From: Panonychus citri
Lineage: Eukaryota; Arthropoda; Arachnida; Trombidiformes; Tetranychidae
Direction of reading: 5' to 3'
DNA: 64,000 nucleotides
NCBI RefSeq assembly: GCF_014898815.1
Contig: NW_026515544.1
Coordinates: 1,426,001-1,490,000 of the forward strand
How positions within the stretch are numbered: the stretch's first letter is position 1; each line of letters begins with the position of its first letter. Made by a program: the position numbers and the translations under genes. The notes under the pieces were generated by a model. The model was not told the DNA's origin. It ran no database searches and saw only the letters and a program-made list of their open reading frames with translations. Of the stretch, positions 21,490 through 36,808 are shown one piece after another.

Positions 21490-21512
21490 TGGGTGTGGCT
21501 CAGTGGTTATCT

Positions 21513-24500
21513 TTAACTTCCAAGTGAAATAAGATCTGGATTAGGTTCATTACTGATATGAAGATAGATTATCCAATACATTAGATTGAAACAGATAAAA
21601 CAAACAGGAAATATAACCCTAGAGTATTTGTCAATGTCACTTGGTGAGACACCTAAAAGTTTGTTGGGATTTTTACACTTTCCACCATGATGAGGTTTAG
21701 ATAAGGGTGTTGGTGGTGGAAGCGGATGATGATGACTCTCCGAGTGATCAGTTGAGCGTCTTGTGATTAACGGTGTTGTCGATGTGGCTCCATTTCCACC
21801 ACCACCGCCACTAGAGTTTTGGTTTGGACATGAATCGTTAGTTATACATGAACCTGCTCGATTTGAGGCTTGTTTCATGCTCTCAGATAATTTGTATCTC
21901 ACTTCACTTGGATAATGAGCTAATCCACTTGATCCCATGTTATCTGGATGAGGATGATGATGATGATTGCATATCATGTGACCTGTGTTACAGGTACGTA
22001 AAGTACAGGTAGGACGATGATTAGTTGGTGGTGATGAGCAAGCATAAGTTGACGATCGATCATAATGGCCACTTCGGTGGAGTGTCCCACCCGTTCCAGG
22101 ATGGTAAAGATGCTAAACAATTAGTAAAGAAAAGAATTGAAGAAAAATTCATAAGAATTAAGGTAAACAATTTAAAATCTATTGATTGTTACATAACAAA
22201 ATAATTCTGTTATATTAATAATTGAACATTGTTGTCAATCAAAATTGATAATATTGATTCTTGAAGGTTAGTTTATCAAAAAAAGGAAAGGTAAATTGTC
22301 AGGTTGATGAAATTTTCAATCTCAGTTCAACTGTTCAAAGCTAAATTGTTACAATTACGTTGATTACAATGTTGATTATCATCATGATTAACTTCAAGTT
22401 TATTTTATTAACAGAATGTGTTACTTCAATCTGACTGAATTTTGAGATAAATTTGTTCACATGAATGAACTTTTAAAAACATGAAAATGTCATGGTTATC
22501 ATGTCATCATCATGATAATCGCCATGATGGTGATGATAAGAGTCTTTAATTAACTTTGGACTTGAATAATTAACCATAGAAAGTTTCAAGATTCAAATAG
22601 ATGATTAAGTTTGTTAATTGTTACAAAGTGAGAGAGAAAATTTTTACTTCAAAATGATTAATTAATACAATTAAATGATTAAAATTGATCATATTAATAT
22701 TTTCAATCATTTTGATCAAATATTAACACTTTTCTTTTAATCATTTGTGATTCTTGTTGCAAAGTACTGACTGATTGTAACAATTAACATTATTACAATT
22801 AGATCAATTTCCAGGTATTGATTGTTATTTTATCTGGTTGATTATTGATTAGTTAGTTAAGAGCTGTTGTAATTGATGATGATGATAAATAGATGAGGAT
22901 GATAATCAAGTATAATCAAGGGAAAGAGTGTTAGATGAAGATGAAGAAAAAAATATTCACCAATTTCCAATTTTATCTCAAATTAATCAGAGTTTCACCT
23001 GAACTTTTTACCATGTCTATCATGATAAACTCCCAAGTTGATGAAGATAAAGATGAAGATAATGGAAGATGAAAGGAAAAATCTCTCTCAATCTCTAAGG
23101 TAATTTTATCCTAAATTCAAATATTAATAGTTATTTACTTTTACGTTTGACGTAACAATTAATGATTGTTAATTAATCAGATCGATTAATTAATCAATTC
23201 AGTAAAGGTAAACACTATCATCTCTATTGATATAAAGATAAATTTTCAGCTCAATTTAAATCAAGTTTTCCTCTGATTATAATTGATTGGCGTTGAAAAA
23301 AAAACTCTCATCATGATTAACTGATATTAAACAATGGTAACAATTAACAAATTATATCGACAGTTAACTAATAGAAATAAATATGTATAAATAGATATAC
23401 TATTTTGTTAGGTAATTGTTCAGCATTTTGGAAATTGTCATATCCATTAAATTGTTATAATAACTGTATTAATATTCAACTAATTAACTGTTCCTGTTGG
23501 GAAATTTTTTCCTGATTCTTTTTGGATGATTACATTTCCGTTTTCCGGGTCTTGTGTTTTATATTCATACAAACAGAGATTAACAGTTGTACACAATTAG
23601 AATTTGTTGATTGTCGGTAAAGAGAGATGAACCATAATGTATTGACCATTGTCCATTATCCTAATTAGTGTCATTAAAAAGAGCATGATAACTGTAAGTT
23701 AAATTGGAATCAGAGATCATAATGATTAACTTCATTTCTAACGTTAGACTTTCATCATTATAATGATCGTTATGTAAACCATTTCATTTGATTCAGTTTT
23801 TGGAAATTCATTAATGGTCAGTCTATGGGTCATCTCTCTCTCTTTCTTTATTCTCGAGAGATCCAGACTATGGGGAGGGAGATGAATATCAAATATTGGA
23901 TGCTGATATCGTCCAAAGAGCAGGGTGGGTTTTACATGCAGGTTAATCTGTGGATAAATATTCAGGGTGGAGAAAAAAAGAATAAGAAAAATTGAAATTA
24001 TGAATAATGATTATAATCTGAAACAATTATCACTTGAAATTATCACACGTTTTTTGAATAATTTTACTGTTACCATGGATCAAGAATAGATCAGTTTAAT
24101 GGTGATAATCAGTGGTGATAATTATGATGAATAGAAAAGTGTTTTTTTAATAATAACAAAAAGTGAATTATGTTTCGTTTCAAACATAACAAATACTCGC
24201 CTTTTGTATTATATTAGTTAATCTTCATTCTCATCATCATCGTCTTTTCATTTTCACATAATCTTCCCTGATTTTCAAACTGAACAAATTGTATATTAGT
24301 CTTTCATTGATGAGAATGATGATAAAATAATAATTAGAGAGAGAGAGAGAGAGTCTTTTCTCTGTGTAGATTTTAGTTGATGTAAACCAAAACACAACTA
24401 ACGGTAGATTCATCCGCTGAATTGAATGACTGGTTATCATGATCATGGTGATGATTGAGAGAGACACAAGGAATATAATATATGTATGCACAGTAGAGGT

Positions 24501-27500
24501 AAAAAATACACGATGGAAACTTGAGAGATGATGATTGATGATCTTCATTTAGTGAGAAGGCGGTTTTTCAGTTACTCGAGGATGGAATCAACTTTTATCT
24601 TCCTCTCTCTCTCTCTCTCTTCATATTGAATCAACTGAATACATAATGATGATGATGGAAACAAGAACTTATAGTCACCGGAATACAAATTGAGATTATT
24701 TGAATAATCAATTAAAAAGGAACAAATTAATTAACTGGTTTCTACCAAAACACTAACCAAAAATGAGACGAAAATTAACTCAGCTGATCGGATAAGATTC
24801 TTAATTAGATAACCACCCCTTTAGAATTTTTCGTAATCAGTTAATTTTCCCTTTTTTTGAATTTTAATTCTCTTGATTGTTTCCATTTAATTTTTTTTAT
24901 TTTAATTGGTGTTTCTCTTGGTTTTTTTTGTTTGATTTGGTTAGTTATTGGTTACTTACTGAGTGTTTATAAATGATCTGCCTTGGATTACGTGCATTCA
25001 TTGCCGCTGGACAGAGAGTTGGATTAATTATCCCAATTGGACCTGGTGGTATGGGCGGAGGTAAATCTTGTGAGGAGGGCGGTGGTTGTTGCTGTTGTGA
25101 CTGTGGCTGGGATTGAGATTGATTTGGATGGTGTGAATGTGGCGCAGGTTGAAGATGGCTATGACCACCATCACCATGGATAAGGTCACAAGAGGTCACT
25201 TGTATTGGATGAACCACACTCAATGTATTTACTGGTCCACTTTGTCCTACACTTATACACGTTCCCCCTCCACCACTACCACTATTAGTATTGATTCCAC
25301 CTCCTTGAGAAGATTGTTGCTGTGACTGTTGCCCAGATTGTAAGGCTCCTTGGCTACCGGTTATACATCCAATCCCTGGATTCCCTGTTACACTGATTGT
25401 ACCACCACCACCACCACCACCTCCTCCTCCTCCTCCTCTATCACTTAATGTTAAATGTCCCGAAGTTGAATTGCTATTATGGTGAGAAGGCAGTGAAGCA
25501 AGACGTTTCTTTTGGTCTTCTTGCATCTTATTCATCTGTTCAATTCTCGATTTTCTCATTGCAATACGTTTACCAAGATAACCAACGGTCGCATATTCAA
25601 GGAGGGAAGCGAAAACCATAACGAAACAAGTTCCAAGGAAAACATCAATCGATTTGATATAAGATATTTTCGGAAGTTGGGCATTTGTTGAAGACATTAA
25701 AGTTGTCATTGTAAGGACAGTGGTCACACCCAGTGAAACTCTAGCCGGAGTTGCATTACGATGTAACCAAAATGATACCCAACTTATCACCACTATAAGG
25801 CTTGCGGGAATGTATATTTGTATCAAATAGAAACCCAGTGATCTGGCAAATCTAATTTCACATACTAATCTGGAATAGTTTCCTACAAAGAGAAAACGAT
25901 GAGATGAAACAAACAATCAAATCTAAATTTGTTTTCTTTTTCCATATTCCAAATGGTAAAAACACCAAAAGGTAAGTAATCATTTACCTGTACTTAAAGC
26001 GTTGGCTTGAGTTTTCTGTGCATGGCCAAGAACTTTGAATTGAGGTAATGAAAGGTCACTATTCATTCTAATCGATTTTTTTCCTTCTCTCCAAACATAG
26101 ATCATATCGGACATCGAATAACCATCTGAAACAGAAAAAGAGATAAAATATAAGTTAAAAAGGAAAATTGAAACAATTCAATCGATTAAGGAACATATCA
26201 TCAACTTCTCTAATCTTCAAATGTACTTACAACTTTCTATTTCTAAAGCACATTTCTGCCTATCCATTGGAAAATATTGTAACTCCATAGGACAACTCGC
26301 TGTTACCGTTAATCTGTGTGAGTAGATAAACGATTAAGTTTGATTTTTGATCTTAAAATTAATTCCCTGTCAAGTAAATTTACCTTATACTACGAAAAAC
26401 TTCACCATTTGATCCGATACGTAGAAAGGTATTTTTAGTTGTTGCAAAATGAAAACTAGCTGATTTTTCATTAGCGAAAAAAGTATCAGGAACCCATATC
26501 CGGTCAGCTACTTCCGCTCCTACATAAAGCTCAGTAATCCTTGGTAAAGGGATGAAAGCTAATCTTGGATCTTCCCAAAATTGTCGAAAGTAAAAATCGG
26601 ATGTGAAATCCTATGTGAGAAAGGAAGAAAAAAAAATGATACAAATCAGAATTAACAATAGAAAATTTCAACATCAATGAGTCTTGATACAATCTAATTA
26701 TGTTCAGTTTGTTGATTGTTACATATTCATGTTAAGTAAGATGAGATAATCATGATTTTCATTATGAATTCATATTGTATCAAATATCAATCATGTTTAA
26801 TATCATCACAAATCTTAATCATCAATTTCTTGTCTTGACATTATGTTTACATGGTTAATATCATAACAATCATATCATAATTGTTTGTAATTTGATTAAT
26901 GAGCAAACGATTAAATTACAAATGGTGAGTTAATTGAAAAATTAACTGAAACCGCAAAATTATGCGGACAATTCATTTACTCACAATCAAAATAATTTAC
27001 CCTAATTACTTTGATGAGTTTGTAAAAAAAAGGTTTTAAATTTTTTCTCAAACCTTAATTGTTGGTAAATTGATCAAAAACAAACAATTAGATTGACATT
27101 AAATTGCTGAATTGATTCAAAATTGAAAGACAATAATTTGATAATCACTTGAAAATAACTATTATTATGATTTATTTAAATGGCTTCCCACTGTCAACGA
27201 TTAGCATGAATAGTTAAATTAATCAATGATGATTTAGGATTTGATTGTCAACCCAAGAATACAATTAACTTAATTTTTGTCCTCTCACTTATCTTAACAA
27301 TTGAAAAGTTCGATTAACAATTAAGTTAATTTTTCTCTTTTTCAACATTTTTCATGTAACAAATTCAACTCATGAATGTTTCATATTCAGAATGAAAACT
27401 GAATTCATGTATTCATATCATCCTGGTTTGAATATATATTGAATCCAAACTGAATCCATAATGATAATAATAACATGATAAACAAAAGGCTAGTAGGCAA

Positions 27501-28244
27501 AAATAATATAACTATGAAGCAAAAAAAGTTCAGGTAGATTGAGATTCTGATTGAGATTCTGAATAATAACGATATTATTTTTTCTCTCTAGGTTTTAATA
27601 TTTTTTTCGCTTCTTAGGTTATTTCATCATTTATTTTTGAAGATTAATATGATGAAAAGTATGATGATAAAATGGGAGCTTGAAAATGAATTGAAATTGG
27701 GTAGAGAAAAGTTGAAAACAAAATGAATTGAATCAATTCATTTGGGTGAAACTTTTTTCATGGGGAAACTGTTTTTTTTGTGGGTTATATCATCGTTCAT
27801 GTAACTATCGGTTCATACATCAACTTTGATAGTGGACGGATTTTCTCATTCTTTTTCACTAGAAATCCTTGAATTTTATTTATCAAAGTAGTTAATCCAT
27901 TTCTTATTGCAAAGTGTTAATCCAATCGATGAAAAATTTCATCATCAATTTGGATTATACAACAACATGAGATAAAAGGAAATTGAAGATGATGAAAAAA
28001 GGATGATGAACATTACAGAATTGAATGTTTATTCCGACTGAGAAGCAGAATTGAAGCTCAGAACTTACTGGGAGTTTCTCTCTCTCTCTCTTCGTTCCCC
28101 TCCCATAAGAAGATGAGCGTTATTTTTAGATGACTTTTCCTCGTCATTCTCATTAGAACTATAATGAGAATGATAATCATTATGAACAAGATGATGATAA
28201 AATCTTGGTTGACCTTGTTTTCTCTCCTCATCCTTTTTTCACTT

Positions 28245-28286
<42 letters not shown>

Positions 28287-30718
28287 CTTTCAATCGTATT
28301 TTCTCTTTTACTGAAAAAACTGACCAGTGAAAAAAAGTTTGCAGAGATTGATGAAAATGGACAATATCATCTCTCTTTCATCCTTATCACCATCGATATC
28401 ATTTTAGGAGGAAGACAAATGATGATAAAAGTGAATGAAAAAAAGCTTCAAAAAATAAGATTAATGATATTTTGGTCATCATCTTAACATGATAACCATG
28501 ATAATAACCTGATCTCATTTTGAAATATTGTCTGTATTTTGTTTTTGTTTGTTTGATAATATGATGTTTGTCTTGCAAACATTTTTAGGCTTCACTTAAT
28601 TCCTAGTAAATATCATCATCATCATGCTATTTATTATTATTATTTGCTGTCAACATATAATGATCATTGAATATCATAATAATAATCTGATGATGATGAT
28701 GATGATGAGCAAAATGTTAAGGTGATAAGCTTGTCAAAAGCATCTTGTCCTACTTTAACCACCAAGTCGCATGATAAAACTGATGAAAAGAAAATTTTTT
28801 TCTCCCTTTAACCCTTTACCACAATCAAACTCTATTTACTTTCTCCCAAAATGATCTTGTAAATATTAACCAGAAATCAAGTTAATTCTCTGTATTTCTT
28901 ATCATCTGTGATTCCATTTAATCAACTTACCTTTGAACATTTACGATTATCATGTATCATGATTTGTGGAGTAAGATTGAAGATTCTAAGCTGAGTAAGA
29001 TGATGAAGACAAAAAAATATTCTATATGTGAAAACTTTTACTCTCTTCTTATTTTCTCTCTCACTGAACATTTATCATCATGATGTTGATCATAAGCGAT
29101 TAACATCAATTCTAATCTGAGAACAAAAAATAACAACATGATTACATTAATGTTTGTCCATTAAGTAGATTAGAAAGTGTGAATTTTACATGGAAAGATT
29201 GAGAGAGCGAGAGAAAAATAATTCTTTTCTTTTGTATGATGAAATTTCCAACTTACTCTCATGGTTTCATCATATATACTAATATCATGGTAGTATCAAT
29301 ATATGATTACGTATAAATAGATTATCATGAAAATTATGTTTATCAGAATTGAGTAAATATTGAGAATTGACTCTTATGTTTATTTATTTATCTGTCTATG
29401 TTTATGTCTCTTTCTATTCTGAACTGAATAAATATCTATATAATTATATATTATATAAGATATGTATTGAAATCATACCGGAACTCTGGTTTCTATGTAA
29501 AGATAAAATTGTGTTGTAAAAAAATCCACCACCAGAATTGATTATGAACTTTATATATTTTTCAAATCACCAAGACACTCACCTTTCAATCATATTTACA
29601 AGATTATCATTATTACCTCTTGTTATTGACAATACTTTAGCATGATTGAGTATTTACTTTCAAGAATATAAACAACCCTGATAATCTCCCATGAAAGTAA
29701 AACCCCATACTGATTTTCGAAGCTATTCCAAGATCATTGAGAAAAATCTGAATACTTAAATTATAGAATGGAAATTGATTCCAATTGTAAGTGGATGATA
29801 ACAATTGCTTGTGATTTAAAGTCTCTTGAGAGGAATGATTTGTATTACATGTACATATCGATAATCAGAATCATCATCGTGAAAAGTTGATTTTTTGCTC
29901 TTTCAGGGTGATTCATGTTCAGATGATTATCTGTTTACACAAACATTTACTTGTATATTTTCATTGAAAAAGCTTTTCAATTCAAGTGGACATATGTTAT
30001 TGGTCATTTCAAGTTTGTTTACTTTGAAAACTTTTTTTTTATCTCATGATAAGATTTTTCCTTCCACTTCATGGTCATAATGATATTATCTGAATTGAAA
30101 TGAAAATATAATGATGAACTTCAACGCTGAATATATTGAATCCATTTGTTTTTCCTCTTGATTAGTTTGACATTTTTAAGTTTTATTTTCTAAACTATTA
30201 ACACACTGAACAAATTGAATTTGCAATCAATCTTATCAAGATAATCTCATGATTTATCTTATCTTGAACTTATCAGGATCCAAAGATTGATTTAATATTG
30301 AAACTTTTCTTTGCAATAAGCTGAAGCAAAGTTTTATGAGTAGTGAATGAAATGCTGAATTAATAACCATGAACTTTTATATTGAAAATATGATAAAGTT
30401 TTGAAACATTTTTCCGATGATGAGGGAAGAAGATGAAGAAAAGAAAAAGTGTTTTTGTTGAAATAATAAGAATAACTTCTAAATTTTGAAAATTGTCTTG
30501 ATGTGGACTTGAAGATGATGGAAAAGATGAAGATTAAGATTAAAAAAATAGTTATATTCTATTGAGAAAAAATAGAAACTAGATAAATCTCGTTCATCAT
30601 TACAAAGGTCTCTCTGAATTCCAGGGAATCAAAAATAATATATAAGGTTTTTCTCTTCCTCATCGTCTTTTACTTCATCTTCATCTTCATCTTCCTCATT
30701 CTCATTCTTATCATCAAC

Positions 30719-30761
<43 letters not shown>

Positions 30762-33700
30762 TATTATTTGTAAAAATCATTAGCGATACCAAATAGCATT
30801 AACTTTTCTACAGAAACATCAAAATCGAACAAGAAGTTAATCTTATCAGGGAAGCAAAAGAAGGAAAAAAAACTCGAACATAAACTTTTCTGCTTTCGAA
30901 TTAACTTTTTGCTCTTTCTTTTTTCCCTTTCCCTTATCGAATCTGCTCATTTATACTATACCTCTTAAAATGTTCTGAACTTTTTCAACAACTCATCATC
31001 CCAAATACGATAGATGAACTTATCATTATTATTATTAATAATACAACTCACTTATATCGATGGGTTAATGATATACCCATAAAAGTAATAACATATTGAT
31101 GTGTTTACAAGATCATTTGAATTAGTTTAATCTCCTTTTTTAATGATAACTCGAGCACATTTACTCTTGTGTTGTTATTTTCAGTGTTAATTATACTTGT
31201 GGTTAGCTAAATGATATTGATACAATTACATTATCAATAATATTTACATTGTTTTTTGATCATCGATATAGTAATTTTCTCCTTTGTTTGTAAATAAATT
31301 TGTTAAACAAATAATTATACACATTTAATAGTTGATTTGATATTGTATTGATTGAGAAATATAATACATATAAACATAATAAGACAATTTAATTGTAATT
31401 TAACTGTTACGTTTAACTATCATATTATGATTTAACAAAAGAGTCTAAAAGGAATCTATTAATTTTCATTGTAACCATTGATTACCAACTGATTGTATTG
31501 ATAATGATAGAAAGTTGAATCTACATTCATATGAAGATATTGATGCTCAGTTTGATAGCCTAATTGAAAATCGATTGCAAAGCCTGTGAGCAAAGTTCTG
31601 AGTTCGAGGACGAACAAGCTAAGTATAGAATGAAGAGAAATAAAAGAAGAAGGAAAATGATGAAGATGAGGATGATGAGATTCCAGGAAGCAAGAAAATA
31701 GTGAAAGGTTGTACTAGTAGAATGAAAAAGAATGATGGAAATGTGAGAGAGTGAGAGACAAATCTCATAATTTTCAGGTTCATGGGCTTTGTCCTAACCC
31801 AACCCAGAATCTGAGCTCACTTCTGGTCGTCATATATTAATATCTCTGGTTACCACTTAGGTGGAAATCAGGGAACTCAATTGAATCTGAAAAAAAGTCT
31901 GAAGTTGAAAAGGGAAGAAAGAGAAGAGAGAAAGTGACTATGTTGAAGGGATCATAATCATTGACAAGAAAATGATGATGGTGAGGATGAAAAATGTTCC
32001 AATGTAAATGATATAACATGATGATTGGCATTGTGTCCATCCCCTTGTATTAGGTCAACATTGAACCTTTTGACCTACATTTTGATTTGAACCTTTTCCA
32101 ATTGAAATATTCCTTATGAATGTGAACATGTAAAGTTTAAATAAAAGGTTTCTCGGTAATTGCTTGAATTCTTGATGATTATCATCAACTTAATGATAAA
32201 ACCTCAATAAAAATATTACATCTCACACAATTATAATAATAACTTAATCACGATGATCATTGTCTAGAAAGTAATGATAATTGATTAAATATCATCATCA
32301 TTATTATTATTAACAAAAGTCAAAATAATACAGTTATTGGATCTATGATTTCAACCTGATTTCAATTCTGGTTGATTGACATTATTATTACTCTTATGAT
32401 ATTATTACTATCATGATGATGATATTGATCAATATGATGAACTTTCCGCTGATGATAATCAATTTATGTGAATCATTTGGAGGACTCAATCATTAATAAT
32501 ATCAATTGAGATTAATGAAACATTGAGTTTGATTTTTCTTTACTATTGATGGTAAATTACCGATAACATTGTAACAATTAATTATTAACCATGAGCTCAA
32601 ATGAATATCAGATTATCATGTTCACAAAACAAAGAAAAGTAGATACACTATTAACCAATAAATGTGATGATGTTAATTATTGATGAGCCTTTGAATTCTC
32701 ATGGAAATTACAGAAAATTAATTTAACTTTCACTTTAATTCATGTGAATTTATCATGAAGATGTAATAGATTAACAGAATTCTCAGATTTTACTGATTAT
32801 TTATCGTTTTTTTTTCGTTCATTTTTTGCTGCAATTATTAGATTGTGAACTCATTGTGCTTATAATGAATGGCATGCGCTGGCAAGGGAAATGTTTCCAT
32901 GAAATGATCATGAAGGCAAGAGGAAGAAAATCAATAGATATGAATATAAAATTGAAATGTGAAACTTGATGGGAATGATATACAAGAGCTCAAGTGAAAA
33001 ATTGATTATAATTAAAGTGATTTAACCTACGTTAACCTTTTGAAAAGTCGAATACAATTGAAAAACTTATGAATGGTAAAGACAAGATGATGGAGAGATT
33101 ATTTCATCTTCATCATTGAAGAAGATGAAATAATTTTGATAGTTGATGGTTATAATGTAAATCACGGATCAAGATTCAGGGACGATGATGATGTTGACAC
33201 AAGCATATACACATACTAAAGTGATAAAAAGATGATGATGAAGATGAAAAATAAAGGTCACGTTTAGTTTGAAGATGTTTGTTGTTAGTAAAATAAAAGG
33301 ATGAAGATAATTGAACCACTTTTAATACTGAAGATTTAACACAGAAATGATGATAACTCTAAAGATGTGATTCAAAATTGCGAAGGAAACTCTGAGCTTT
33401 TCAGATGAATATAATGTTATCAAATTTCGAACTGTTTTTTTTTCATGATACACGTAGAAGTTTAGGTGAAATAGAAAAAGTTTTGCTAATCGAATAGGAA
33501 TAAGTAGAAAGAGGTGAAAATATCAAATTCTTTCGAGTCTTTCTCTTGAATCTCCAGATCATCCTGGCGATTACATTTGATACTGTTTACCTACGAACCA
33601 TTTTCATCCTAAGTAATCAGATCATCAAAATTTGTCAGTATCACAAAATGATGAGGATAAAATCATCAGAAGGAATCTAATACTATTAATAGTAGTTGAA

Positions 33701-36238
33701 TCTGAAAGGCAATTTCTATGATAAACTTAATCTCTTTGCAAACAAAATCAAAAGTTATCATGAAAAAAAATCATCAATTGATGAAAATGTTGCTCAAATT
33801 AATCACGAACAAATATTTTATCTTTCAATTATCTTTCAATTCCCAATTTTATCATCATCTTTTGCTAATATCTTGATGATTGCATCGTTTCAGATTATTT
33901 CTACTCCTTTTCTTGATTCTTTACCGCATTTACTTTATCTACATTTGCCTTGAACCAGTGGAAAAGATCATAATTTCCGTTATCAATTTTCCGTCATGAT
34001 AATGACGAAGATTTGATTCTGAACAACGAATTATGATCTGTAAACATTACGTTAATATTAGATGTTATTTCTAAGTCCATGGTGATGATAAACATTTAAA
34101 GCACATTAGATAAAAAGAAAGAAAAATGAACAAATTTCTAACGAGAAAAATTCAGCATCATTACCATGGGTATCGTTTCATTCTCATCTTTATCTGTACT
34201 CTAGAATAATCATCATCTTCATCTTTTCATCCAAAACAACATTTTGCAACATCTTCCATACACACATAAGAAAAAAAAGCATCGAAAACTATTTTTAGAT
34301 AAAATTCTATTCTCTTTTTTTCTTCTCTATCTCTACATCCCTGTTTTTTTTTCTTCCTGCTCAGTCGCCTGATGTTTGTCATTATTACCTCTTCTTCCTC
34401 TCATCCTCATCCTCATCTTTATCTCTAACATCCATCTCTTTCGCAAAGTCATTTTTATATTAATTAAACTATGGTTGAGCAAATCAGTGTGGTGATTAAG
34501 ACATACATGATGATCATCATGTATTATTACCCTTATTTAACTGCGCATCAGCTTGAGATTAAATCGTTTCATTTAATCATCACCATCTTCATCCTCATCT
34601 TAGGCCCATTTCCTTTGATCTCGCCATCCTAATGACCCTAATCATGAAAATTATTATCTCTTTCTCTCACTCTCTCAAACACATACTCACTCCCTCTCGT
34701 TATACACAATTAAACCTCAATCTCTTGCTTGACTGTTTACATTGATATTTTTGTTTATTTAATCATAAACAATCAATATCCAGGTATAATTATCACAGTT
34801 TATTAAATCAACTAGATTGTATCAAGATTGTATTATGTATACAATTTTGTTTGTTTGATTGATATGATATTTGCAATTCATTGGGATTGTTATTATTATG
34901 TTAACTGTTGGTAATTAAATTAATTTAAACTTACCATTTGAACTTCAGAAACTGTACTGATACTAATTATATGCATGGTAACTCCTATTTCAACGGGTGG
35001 ACCTGATTAAAGTTGATAAATGATCAGAGAGAAGGACAAAAAAAAACATAAATTAATAACAATTAAACAATAATCTTCATTATTGCAATGATTTAATTAT
35101 TTATGAATGAGTAAAAAAAAATTCTATCATAATATTTGAATGAAAGATGTAAATTTTATTCATTACAACAAATAACAATAACATGTAATCACCATTAAGA
35201 TATAACAATAGTGACATGAAAATGATGATGATAACTATATAATCATGATACTATTAGTGTATTACATTTAATCAATATCAGCATCTTCATCATAGTTAAA
35301 CATTTTATCATGATTATCCATGCCAATAATATAATAATACATTTATCAATATATTGCTCCAGTGTTACACTGAATGTTTATCATGAAACTGAAATGAACT
35401 GAATCCTTATCTTTTTTTTTTGCTATTATTGTTATTCTGTCAATAGTTTCCCCCTGTGTTCATGTGTATTATTATCAATAACATGAAGTATTATTTGTCC
35501 GTGTTTATACATATATAAGATACAATTTAATGTATAACTATCGATGAGAATTGATGGAGTCGACTCAGGTCAAAAATGATCGAATCGAGCTCAAGAATAT
35601 GATGAATACAGGGAGGGAAGAAAAAAGCAAATTTCTTATGAGAAAATTTTCTTCTCCTTGATTATCCTATTCATTGCTGGTTGTTACGTTAATTGTGTGT
35701 ATGTTGTTGGTTAATAAACAATTCAAAAGTTTCTGTGTTAATCAATAGACAATTTAGACTATTTTTTCATCAGAATTGAATGATTATCCTAAATGTGAAT
35801 GAATTAACTTGGTTGAAAGTTGATTACTGTTCACCTTTACAGTTCTCATGGTGATTAAATTGATTAGCCTATTGATTAGTAATTACAATTTGATTGGATA
35901 GTTTTTGTATTGATTTAAATCATTTTGTATTGTAGTTTTCTGATAACTATTAATACTTCAAACTCACCTCCGTAATTAGGTCGGACTCGTTTATCGTAAC
36001 CACTGGCAAAAAATGCATTCAAAATGCGCGTTATATTTTGTCCCAGTGCATTTCTGTAAAGATTAATAGGAGACAACAATTAGTAAATTGTTAAGAAATT
36101 AATTGTCAATCATATTTACCCTTTTTCACCGATATCAATATCAGTTGAACCTTTGATACTATTCAATTTGATTAACACTATGAATGTAATTAGTGGACTA
36201 TATACAGATATCCAATTGCTTATCAGACGGATTATCAT
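21513..36238 (-). CDS. Rdl: GABA-gated chloride channel subunit, Rdl paralogue A
   Basis: Cys-loop receptor subunit of inhibitory synapses. Exons: 36238-36120, 36053-35968, 35002-34935, 26610-26384, 26313-26231, 26125-25988, 25882-24960, 22112-21513; phases all agree; 747 residues. Signal peptide in exon 1. Ligand-binding domain: GPPVEIGVT, DFYFRQFW, WVPDTFFANEK, Cys-loop CPMELQYFPMDRQKC, loop B EIESYGY, loop C TGNYSRL. TM1 about 257-279, TM2 from P286, TM3 about 319-341, TM4 near the C-terminus (FPVCFICFNLMYWIIYLHIS). TM2 position 2' is Ser290 (TCA, 25734-25736), where insect Rdl usually has Ala; Gly324 in TM3 is the usual Gly. The very long TM3-TM4 loop (about 345-718) is rich in Gly (run of 12), Gln, Ser, His and Pro. 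Intron 3 is 8.3 kb. The start is set by an exon-1 match with the divergent neighbour. Confidence 0.95.
25400..25438 (-). repeat. Poly-Gly codon repeat in Rdl-A loop
   Basis: GGT/GGA triplet array inside exon 7 coding for a run of 12 Gly in the TM3-TM4 loop; likely length-polymorphic. Confidence 0.8.
28247..28283. repeat. (CT)n microsatellite
   Basis: 37-bp uninterrupted CT array in Rdl-A intron 3. Confidence 0.9.
30723..30759. repeat. (CT)n microsatellite
   Basis: 37-bp uninterrupted CT array in Rdl-A intron 3, next to a TCATCTTCATCTTC-rich stretch. Confidence 0.9.
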
Positions 36239-36529
36239 CGTTAATTAAATTGTATTTGGTGATTGAATTGTTAACACTTAAAATTTATCCCGTTTTTTGC
36301 AAACTAATTGAGATTAAATCCGCTTTGTAATCTAATTGTTATTGAGATTTAATTGTTAATAATGATGAAGATGAAGATGATTAACCTTCTTTGATCCCGA
36401 GGTTATCACTATTATAACCATAACACTAGTGATTTTAATTTAAATTGTTCACAATACATGGTACCGTTGATTATTGATAATCACTAATTGAATAGTAGAA
36501 AAAAGAACCAATCGAATATTTTCAGCAGT

Positions 36530-36768
36530 TTCCGACAGTAAACTAATATTGTTAATAATTGTTGTATCACAAGTAAAGAATTTGATAATATTATCATTCA
36601 TAAGATTATAATCATCTTCAATTTCATCATGTTACTATCCAGTATCATGATATTATTATTATATTAACCATGGAGCTAATATAATATCTAATGTAGCGAG
36701 AATACATCAAAAGGTATCAAAAGGAAAGGATAAAGTTAAATGAGGACATTTAATTTTCTATGAGAGCA

Positions 36769-36808
<40 letters not shown>

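Larger units (their letters stand above)
26611..34934 (-). other. Rdl-A intron 3 (8.3 kb), no nested gene seen
   Basis: Contains long CT arrays (28247-28283 and 30723-30759), (GAT)n/(ATC)n runs (for example 28690-28710) and AT-rich filler. All ORFs here are short and of low complexity. A somewhat GC-richer, less repetitive stretch lies at 31560-31870. Confidence 0.5.

Noticed and set aside
28164..28487. 107-codon ORF with a hydrophobic Ser-Leu repeat
   Set aside because: The SLSLSL run is the translation of a CT microsatellite within an intron.
31610..31640. GTTCGAGGAC, resembling a tRNA T-loop
   Set aside because: No matching acceptor stem, D arm or anticodon arm could be placed around it.
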